Assembly (NCBI GenBank): GCA_027346925.1
Contig: DAIERH010000019.1
Coordinates: forward strand, 1 to 19,369
Direction of reading: 5' to 3'
From: Geobacter sp.
GTDB lineage: Bacteria > Desulfobacterota > Desulfuromonadia > Geobacterales > Pseudopelobacteraceae
Length of the DNA stretch: 19,369 nt
Shown: positions 14,598-19,369 of the stretch, in pieces
How the letters are laid out: the number at the start of each line of letters is the position of its first letter
Numbering within the stretch: the stretch's first letter is position 1
Position numbers and translations under genes: made by a program
The notes under the pieces: generated by a model
What the model was told of the DNA's origin: nothing
The model's database searches: none
The model's input: only the letters and a program-made list of their open reading frames with translations

Positions 14598-15365
14598 CTA
14601 ATCCAGCGCTACCACAAAGCTGCCAGGATAGCCGCTCCGCTCGAATCCGCCACGTGCCTCTTCCGCCTTTTTCAGGGATTCATACCTGCCGACCCGTACC
14701 CGAAAAAAAAGACGGCCCTTCACCTCTGCCTCCTGGATGTTGCTGACGCCGTAACGCCGCTTTAACAGGTCCGCCATACGCCGGGCATTGTTGCTGTCCG
14801 TAAAGGCGGCCACCTGAACACCGTAGCTGCCGGTGTCATAGCTGGCCGGCGGCCGGTAGGCCATACTGCCCGAACCGTTATCGCCGCGATAGCCCAAAGC
14901 CTCGATCCGCACCGGCGCGGTCCCCGTGTCGGCGATCCCCAATTGCCGCGCCGCCGCGTAGGAAAGGTCGATGATCCGCTCCTTCACGAACGGTCCCCGG
15001 TCGTTGATCCGGACAATGACCTCTTTGCCGTTCCTCTTGTTGCGTGCCTTGACGTATACCCCCAGCGGCAGGGTCTTGTGGGCGGCGGTCAGCGCGTACA
15101 TGTCGTAGGTCTCGCCGTTGCTGGTGCGCTTGCCGTGGAAGTCGGCGCCGTACCAGCTGGCCAGTCCCTCCTGGACAAACCCCTCATGGCTCAGGAGCGG
15201 TTCATACCGCTCGCCGTTGACCTCGTAGGGCCGCTGCCACCCCTTCAGCCTGCGGCTGTCCGGCGTATCGGAGACCCGCGTATGATATGCGGTGCTGCAT
15301 GCCGAGAGCAGGCACGACGCAAGCAGGCAGGCAAGGGAGCACGCAAGCGGGCACTTTTTCTTCAC
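14598..15365 (-). CDS. rlpA: RlpA-type septal-ring lipoprotein with SPOR domain
   Basis: This protein of about 255 residues has a lipoprotein signal (lipobox LSAC, C23), a double-psi beta-barrel domain with GLASWYGADFHGKRTSNGE, YALTAAHKTLPLG and VRINDRGPFVKERIIDLS, and a C-terminal SPOR domain beginning YGVQVAAF that binds denuded peptidoglycan. RlpA proteins are lytic transglycosylases that cut glycan strands at the septum. The catalytic Asp in NDRGPF is present. GTG at 15365 gives the typical MKKK start; TTG at 15377 is the alternative. Neither has a ribosome binding site, and the upstream gene ends 18 bases before the GTG, so coupled translation is likely. It therefore probably shares the GEMM-type riboswitch upstream of 15950. 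Confidence 0.9.
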   Translation of the reverse strand: MKKKCPLACSLACLLASCLLSACSTAYHTRVSDTPDSRRLKGWQRPYEVNGERYEPLLSHEGFVQEGLASWYGADFHGKRTSNGETYDMYALTAAHKTLPLGVYVKARNKRNGKEVIVRINDRGPFVKERIIDLSYAAARQLGIADTGTAPVRIEALGYRGDNGSGSMAYRPPASYDTGSYGVQVAAFTDSNNARRMADLLKRRYGVSNIQEAEVKGRLFFRVRVGRYESLKKAEEARGGFERSGYPGSFVVALD

Positions 15366-15383
15366 ATGGAAAACCAAGGAGGT

Positions 15384-15950
15384 TCAGTCCCTTTCATGCC
15401 GTTCGCCCCGGCGTTGCCAGCGTTCTTCCTTCTCCGCCCGTTTTTCTTCCTTCCACCGTTCCCTCTCGTCGTTACGCCGCTCTTTCCACTCGTCCCTGGC
15501 GGTCATGAAGTGCCTGCCGTGGTAGTGTTCCCGGTCGCGGCGGTAGATTTCGTACTCTGCGTTACGGTATGCGCGTATCCTCTCGATCCGTTGCCTGCGG
15601 AGAAGCGGCGGGAGGTCGCGGCGGCTCATGATCACCCATGGCCCCCGGCTGCTCGGTGCCCTGAGCCAGCTTCCGTCACGGAAGAGGTAGTAGCTGTTGT
15701 TCGTGTAGAACAGGTCGTACGGCACACCAACCGCCACGTAAAACCCCAGCGCGCCGGGAAGGATGAAATGGACGTCCTCTCCGATGCTCACATACGGCGG
15801 TGGTGGCGGTGAAACCGGTCCGGGGACGATGACCGTCCGGGGTTGATCGCCCAGGTGCACGTTCAGGTCTATGCCGACATTGCCGGCATAGGCGGCCGAT
15901 GCGGTGAGCGTCAGGATGGCGGCGAGTCTCCAGGTCAGGTGTTGCTTCAT
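15384..15950 (-). CDS. Secreted hypothetical protein with charged C-terminal helix
   Basis: I do not recognise a family for this 188-residue protein. It has a signal peptide (about 1-22, ending AAYA). A Pro-rich linker (VPGPVSPPPPPYVS) comes next, followed by a compact aromatic region containing YYLFRDGSWLRAPSSRGPW, as found in small secreted Geobacter-type proteins of unknown function. The last 60 or so residues are almost entirely charged (Arg, Glu, Lys, His) and would form an extended helix or coiled coil. The start has GAGGAGGAAC upstream. It is the first gene after the riboswitch and terminator at 16001-16105 and is followed closely by rlpA, which points to an envelope role under second-messenger control. 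Confidence 0.78.
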   Translation of the reverse strand: MKQHLTWRLAAILTLTASAAYAGNVGIDLNVHLGDQPRTVIVPGPVSPPPPPYVSIGEDVHFILPGALGFYVAVGVPYDLFYTNNSYYLFRDGSWLRAPSSRGPWVIMSRRDLPPLLRRQRIERIRAYRNAEYEIYRRDREHYHGRHFMTARDEWKERRNDERERWKEEKRAEKEERWQRRGERHERD

Positions 15951-16000
15951 TGATGTTCCTCCTCATCGAGATCTCTTCTTCCCGTATCCCCCTACGGCAG

Positions 16001-16049
16001 TAAAACAGCCGGGGCCGGATATCGTGTGATATTTCGGCAACCCGGCTGT
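16001..16049 (-). terminator. Riboswitch expression-platform terminator
   Basis: On the minus strand ACAGCCGGG (16049-16041) pairs perfectly with CCCGGCTGT (16013-16005). Inner pairs are GCC/GGC and ATATC/GATAT around the loop ACAC, and TTTTA follows. The 5' arm is also the 3' part of the GEMM-like aptamer, so aptamer folding and terminator formation exclude each other. Confidence 0.82.
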
Positions 16050-16105
16050 CTCGGTGAGACCCTGTAGGCTTTCCGTCCCATCCTTGCGGATGGTTGAGTA
16101 GTATC
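16034..16105 (-). ncRNA. GEMM-I-like cyclic-dinucleotide riboswitch aptamer (variant)
   Basis: Read on the minus strand. A P2 hairpin CCATCC-GCAA-GGATGG (16093-16078) with a GNRA tetraloop is followed by GGGACGGAAAGCC (16079-16067), close to the GEMM-I core GGGACGCAAAGCC. CAGGG and the hairpin GTCTC-ACC-GAGAC (16060-16048) come next, and then AGCCGGGTTGCCG (16046-16034), the typical tetraloop-receptor and P1 3' segment. GEMM-I RNAs bind c-di-GMP; the Geobacter GEMM-Ib group binds 3',3'-cGAMP. The 5' arm reads CTCAACC instead of the usual GGCAAACC, so the ligand-contacting position is not the expected G (or A). It controls the operon starting at 15950, probably as an ON switch through the overlapping terminator. 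Confidence 0.78.
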
Positions 16106-16152
16106 GTCTATCTTTTGGTATGTTGTTTATGCAGTTACATGGTATTTTAAAA

Positions 16153-16181
16153 AAGATACCGACCCGCACTAAAAAAATCAA
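16153..16181 (-). promoter_or_regulatory. Candidate promoter of the riboswitch-led operon
   Basis: On the minus strand TTGATT (16181-16176) and TATCTT (16158-16153) are 17 bases apart in an AT-rich stretch, about 45 bases upstream of the aptamer. The rest of the region between 15951 and 16288 is accounted for by the riboswitch, its terminator, the leader of the hypothetical gene and the short leader of the ABC gene. Confidence 0.45.
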
Positions 16182-16288
16182 GAATAATTTTTCACCGGCT
16201 GATGCTGCAAATCAAACCGCCCGACAGACATCGTTCCCATCCCGGCTCGAATCTGGTATCGTGGCACCAATCCAAGCTGGGAGTTGCC

Positions 16289-18145
16289 ATGCGTCACGGC
16301 GGAATCTATGAAGAGGAGATCAGGGGCAAGGCCTACGACACGCGAATTCTCTCGCGCTTTGCACGCCACGTGGCGCCCTACCGCCCAGCCATCGCCACCG
16401 TGCTGGTCACGCTCCCGCTGATCGCCGCGTGCCGGCTGGCCCAACCCTGGATCATCAAGCTGGCAATCGACGGCCATATCACCACCGGGAGGCTGGCGGG
16501 ACTGGAGGGCGTGGCACTCTTGTTCCTGATGGTGCTGTTGTGTGAATCGCTGTTCACCTTCCTGCAGGTGTACCTGCTCCAGTCCGTGGGTCAGCGGGTG
16601 ATGACCGATATGCGTGCCGAACTCTACCGGCATGTGATACGCCTGCCGGCCATCTGGTTCGACCGCACGCCGGTCGGCGGCGTGGTCACCCGCCTGACCA
16701 GCGATGTGGAGGTGCTGGGCGAGATGTTCGCCGCCGGCATCATAACCATCGTGGGCGACATCCTGCTCCTGGTGGGCATTGTCTCGGTCATGATCTGGAT
16801 GAACCCGAAGCTGTCCCTGGTAACCTTTTCCATCCTGCCCCTCTTGTTCTACGTGGCATGGGCATTCCGCCGCCGCATGCGCCAGTCGTTCCGCGAGGTG
16901 CGCTCGCGCCTGGGCCGGCTTAATTCGTTCCTTGCCGAGAGTATCGGCGGCATGGCTATCATCCAGGCATTCAACCGCCAACGGGACGAGCAGCGGCGTT
17001 TCCGCGAGCTGAATGCCTCCTACCGGGACGCCAACATGCCGGTCATCTTCTGGGATGCGGCCCTGTATGCCATCGTCGAGGCACTCTCCTCGGTGGCGAT
17101 CGCCCTCTTGATCTGGTATGGAGGAGGCGAGATCACCCGGGGGGCGCTCACCTTCGGCGTGCTGGTGGCCTTTATCCAGTACATCGAGAAGTTCTTCACC
17201 CCCATCCGGGACCTGTCGGCCAAATACTCGGTCATGCAAGGGGCCATGGCAGCCCTGGAGCGTATCTTTGCACTGCTAGACACGCCGACGGTGATCGGGA
17301 ACAGAGTCCCCTCCCCCTTGACGGGGGAGGGATGGGGTGGGGGTGAATCCGGCGAGGGCACGTGCGACTCCAGTCTTCACCCCCCCCCTAGCCCCCTCCC
17401 GTCAAGGGAGGGGGGAGTCCCCCTTATCGAGTTCCGCCACATCTCGTTTGCCTATCGCGACAGCGAAAATGCCCTTGAAGACTTCAGCCTCTCCATCCGG
17501 CGGGGTGAGCGGGTGGCGCTGGTGGGAGAGAGCGGCGGCGGCAAGACCACCATTACACGGCTCCTGACCCGTCTCTACGAGATCGACAGCGGCAGCATCC
17601 TCATCGACGGCACGGATGTGCGCGGCATGTCCACCACGGAACTGCGCCGGCGCATAGGCGTTGTTTTGCAGGACCCCTGCCTCTTTGCGGGCAGCATCGA
17701 GTTCAACATCTGCCTTGGCGACGAGGAGGCCCGCCAACGCGTGCGCCAAGCGGCCGCCACGGTTGGGGCCGACCGTTTCATCGAGCGTCTCCCGGCCGGT
17801 TACGCCGAAGAGGTGCGGGAACGGGGCGGCAATTTTTCGGTAGGGGAAAAACAGCTCATCTCCTTTGCGCGGGCCGTGGCCTTTGATCCCGAGATCCTCG
17901 TCCTGGACGAGGCTACCGCCAGCGTGGACAGCGCCTCGGAGCAGATGATCCAGGAAGGACTGAAAGGGCTGATGCAGGGGCGCACCTCGCTGGTGATCGC
18001 CCATCGCCTCTCCACCATCCAGGATGCGGACCGGATCGTGATCATTCACCGCGGCCGCAAGATGGAGGAGGGGACGCACCAGGAACTTATGCGGGCGGAG
18101 GGCTTCTATTTCCGGCTGTACCAACTACAGTTCAGCGGTGTATAA
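16289..18145 (+). CDS. ABC exporter half-transporter (fused membrane and ATPase domains)
   Basis: This protein of about 618 residues has a six-helix exporter membrane domain (about 30-300) followed by an ATPase domain. Walker A is GESGGGKTT, the Q-loop is VVLQDPCLFAGSI, Walker B is EILVLDEATASVD, and the switch histidine is in LVIAHRLSTI. The signature is FSVGEKQ instead of LSGGQ, a degenerate form seen in heterodimeric MdlA/MdlB- or YheH/YheI-like exporters. The substrate is unknown; lipids, peptides or drugs are all possible. ATG at 16289 has GGGAG five bases upstream; an ATG at 16202 lacks one. The linker between the domains carries about 40 extra residues encoded by a palindromic repeat at 17304-17424. 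No partner half-transporter is adjacent in the window. Confidence 0.92.
   Translation: MRHGGIYEEEIRGKAYDTRILSRFARHVAPYRPAIATVLVTLPLIAACRLAQPWIIKLAIDGHITTGRLAGLEGVALLFLMVLLCESLFTFLQVYLLQSVGQRVMTDMRAELYRHVIRLPAIWFDRTPVGGVVTRLTSDVEVLGEMFAAGIITIVGDILLLVGIVSVMIWMNPKLSLVTFSILPLLFYVAWAFRRRMRQSFREVRSRLGRLNSFLAESIGGMAIIQAFNRQRDEQRRFRELNASYRDANMPVIFWDAALYAIVEALSSVAIALLIWYGGGEITRGALTFGVLVAFIQYIEKFFTPIRDLSAKYSVMQGAMAALERIFALLDTPTVIGNRVPSPLTGEGWGGGESGEGTCDSSLHPPPSPLPSREGGVPLIEFRHISFAYRDSENALEDFSLSIRRGERVALVGESGGGKTTITRLLTRLYEIDSGSILIDGTDVRGMSTTELRRRIGVVLQDPCLFAGSIEFNICLGDEEARQRVRQAAATVGADRFIERLPAGYAEEVRERGGNFSVGEKQLISFARAVAFDPEILVLDEATASVDSASEQMIQEGLKGLMQGRTSLVIAHRLSTIQDADRIVIIHRGRKMEEGTHQELMRAEGFYFRLYQLQFSGV
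17304..17424. repeat. In-frame palindromic G/C-rich repeat inside the ABC transporter gene
   Basis: Two arms of about 44 bases (17304-17347 and about 17376-17420) are near-perfect inverted copies separated by about 28 bases. Each arm has its own inner palindrome (CTCCCC-n-GGGGAG and CTCCC-GTCAA-GGGAG). The length keeps the reading frame open, and it encodes a Gly/Pro/Ser-rich stretch in the variable linker. The arms resemble the dispersed CCCTCCC-TTGACGGGAGGG-type palindromes found in many proteobacterial genomes. Confidence 0.85.
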
Positions 18146-18163
18146 ACAAAACGCCAAAGACAA

Positions 18164-18256
18164 CGGAACGCAGATCAAATCCGATCTAACGGATTTTCAC
18201 GGATGCACCGACAGAAAAAAGCTTTGGCCTCAATCCGCGTCATCCGCGTTCTATTT
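18164..18256. repeat. Dispersed-type intergenic repeat upstream of hypB
   Basis: The stretch contains GGATTTTCACGGATG and then AATCCGCGTCATCCGCGTTC, a pattern found between genes in several bacterial genomes as a dispersed element. The two ends form an imperfect inverted repeat: GAACGCAGAT at 18166-18175 matches the reverse complement ATCCGCGTTC at 18242-18251. No coding potential is evident. The rest of 18146-18333 holds only the hypB leader. Confidence 0.6.
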
Positions 18257-18333
18257 GCTTCCGGCTGGTTGCATAACGGCGCGGAACCTGATACGGTTCG
18301 ACAGAGTACACCCGGACGGGAGGAAACATACCT

Positions 18334-19101
18334 ATGTGCACCACCTGCGGTTGCAGCCCCGGCGACGCCCACGGCCATGATCACGATCATCATCACGGCC
18401 ATCATCACGAACACGGCCATGACCACCATCATCACGGAGAAGGCAAGCGGACCGTCATCGCCGTCGAGGAGGACATTCTGGGCAAGAACAACCGGCTGGC
18501 CTCCTTCAACCGCGCCCTGTTCAAGGACAAGGGGATCTTCGTGCTCAACCTGGTCAGTTCCCCGGGCTCCGGCAAGACCACCCTGCTGGAGCGGACATTG
18601 CGCGACCTGGCCGGCAGGTTCCGCTTCGCCGTGATCGAGGGGGACCAGCAGACCGACAACGATGCCCAACGCATCGCAGCCACCGGCGTACCGGTCAGGC
18701 AGATCAACACCGGAGCCGGCTGCCACCTGGATGCCCACATGGTCATGCACGGTACCGAGGGCTTCGACATGGACGACCTCGACGTCATCCTGATCGAGAA
18801 CGTGGGCAACCTGGTCTGCCCGGCCGCCTTTGACCTGGGCGAACACCACAAGGTGGTGGTGCTCTCCGTCACCGAAGGGGAGGACAAACCGCTCAAGTAC
18901 CCGCACATGTTCCACAACTCAACGGTCATGCTGCTCAACAAGACCGACCTGCTGCCCCACCTGGACTTTGACGTGGAAACATGCAAACGGTACGCCCGGC
19001 GGGTAAGCCCGGGCATCACCATTTTCGAGGTGTCTGCCCGTACCGGAGAAGGAATGGAACAGTGGTACCAATGGCTGACTGCGGGCACGGACAAACCGTA
19101 G
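18334..19101 (+). CDS. hypB: HypB, nickel-inserting GTPase for [NiFe] hydrogenase maturation
   Basis: This 255-residue SIMIBI-class GTPase delivers nickel to the hydrogenase large subunit with HypA. The N terminus has the high-affinity metal motif MCTTCGC (C2, C5, C7), followed by a strongly His-rich stretch (about 13-35) that can store nickel. The P-loop is SSPGSGKTT, and further motifs are VIEGDQQTDNDA, NTGAGCHLD (the metal-binding Cys-His at the GTPase-domain site), IENVGNLVCP and LLNKTDLLP. The ATG at 18334 has GGGAGGA nine bases upstream. hypF overlaps its end. The genes probably serve the Hox enzyme encoded at the left of the window and any other [NiFe] hydrogenases in the genome. Confidence 0.97.
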   Translation: MCTTCGCSPGDAHGHDHDHHHGHHHEHGHDHHHHGEGKRTVIAVEEDILGKNNRLASFNRALFKDKGIFVLNLVSSPGSGKTTLLERTLRDLAGRFRFAVIEGDQQTDNDAQRIAATGVPVRQINTGAGCHLDAHMVMHGTEGFDMDDLDVILIENVGNLVCPAAFDLGEHHKVVVLSVTEGEDKPLKYPHMFHNSTVMLLNKTDLLPHLDFDVETCKRYARRVSPGITIFEVSARTGEGMEQWYQWLTAGTDKP

Positions 19102-19369
19102 AGCGACTGAAATTCCTGATCTCCGGCATTGTCCAGGGGGTCGGCTTCCGCCCCTTTGTCTTCCGCCTGGCCCGGGACAACGGCCTGTCCGGCTGGGTGC
19201 GCAACACCCCCGCAGGGGTGGAGATCGAGGTCCAGGGCCCCCCGCAGGCGTTGGCGGCCTTCGAAGGCGCCCTGTCCGCCCAGGCGCCGCCGTTGGCGGT
19301 GATCAACGCCATCTCATCCGCCCCGGTACCGGTCGCCGCGGAGCAGGGATTCAGGATCCTGGCCAGCGG
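19071..19369 (+). CDS. hypF: HypF, carbamoyltransferase for hydrogenase cyanide ligand synthesis (partial, 3' end outside window)
   Basis: Only the first 99 codons are present. They form the acylphosphatase domain of HypF, with FLISGIVQGVGFRPFVFRLA (catalytic Arg in GFRPF) and GWVRNTPAGVEIEVQG (catalytic Asn). The full protein would go on to zinc-finger, YrdC-like and Kae1-like domains and makes the thiocarboxamide on HypE that becomes the CN ligands of the nickel-iron site. The ATG at 19071 overlaps the hypB end by 31 bases and gives MADCGHGQTVERLKF; the ribosome binding site is weak, so translation is probably coupled. A stand-alone acylphosphatase is possible from this fragment alone, but the FRPFVFRLA sequence and the hypB neighbour favour HypF. 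Confidence 0.93.
   Translation, partial: MADCGHGQTVERLKFLISGIVQGVGFRPFVFRLARDNGLSGWVRNTPAGVEIEVQGPPQALAAFEGALSAQAPPLAVINAISSAPVPVAAEQGFRILAS

Noticed and set aside
16034..16105. Cobalamin or SAM riboswitch instead of GEMM
   Set aside because: There is no B12 box or SAM core; the GGGACGGAAAGCC and AGCCGGGTTGCCG blocks fit GEMM-I.
16178..17239. 353-codon minus-strand open frame opposite the ABC transporter
   Set aside because: The His/Gln/Asp-rich translation is the antisense shadow of membrane-helix codons; the ABC gene has every expected motif.
17304..17424. Palindrome in the ABC gene as an intrinsic terminator or a sign of a pseudogene
   Set aside because: No T-run follows either arm and the reading frame continues intact into a complete ATPase domain.
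1..19369. CRISPR array, tRNA, rRNA or transposase genes
   Set aside because: No regularly spaced direct repeats, no tRNA- or rRNA-like sequence and no transposase or integrase motif were seen on either strand.

Overview
The window is GC-rich, gene-dense bacterial DNA that looks like a member of the Geobacterales/Desulfuromonadia (Geobacter or Pelobacter-like). The reasons are the combination of a Hox-type NAD-linked [NiFe] hydrogenase module, hyp maturation genes, a class II (B12) ribonucleotide reductase, a GEMM-I type cyclic-dinucleotide riboswitch with a transcription terminator, and DUF3300/DUF2950 envelope proteins. The organism is inferred from gene content; no rRNA or other taxonomic marker is present.

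Layout. 1-87: tail of an unidentified upstream gene, closed by an intrinsic terminator. 244-3564 (+): tightly overlapping hoxE-hoxF-hoxU-hoxY, the diaphorase plus the small hydrogenase subunit. The large subunit gene hoxH is absent from the expected place. 3637-5227 (-): an Rrf2/IscR-like regulator followed by cysK, with a long hairpin between them. 5341-7438 (-): a ComF-like phosphoribosyltransferase, a LUD-domain protein and an exported cyclophilin. 7622-9377 (+): an operon of a Spy/LTXXQ periplasmic protein, an ECF sigma factor, a short single-pass candidate anti-sigma factor and a membrane-anchored CnrX/ZraP-like protein, which reads as an envelope-stress or metal-sensing circuit. 9482-9703 (-): a small zinc-ribbon protein. 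9907-12214 (+): the DUF3300/DUF2950 pair. 12258-13955 (-): nrdJ, without the usual cysteine tail. 14120-14581 (+): a lipoprotein. 14598-15950 (-): a secreted hypothetical protein and RlpA, preceded by the GEMM-I-like riboswitch and its terminator (16001-16105). 16289-18145 (+): an ABC exporter half-transporter carrying an in-frame palindromic repeat. 18334-19369 (+): hypB and the start of hypF, running off the window.

The two ends are linked in function: HypB and HypF build and insert the nickel-iron site of [NiFe] hydrogenases such as the Hox enzyme on the left, whose large subunit must be encoded elsewhere. Much of the middle concerns the cell envelope. The strongest non-coding signals are the variant riboswitch, the coding palindromic repeat in the ABC gene, a dispersed-type intergenic repeat upstream of hypB and the hairpin upstream of cysK. 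All assignments come from reading motifs; no database search was possible.
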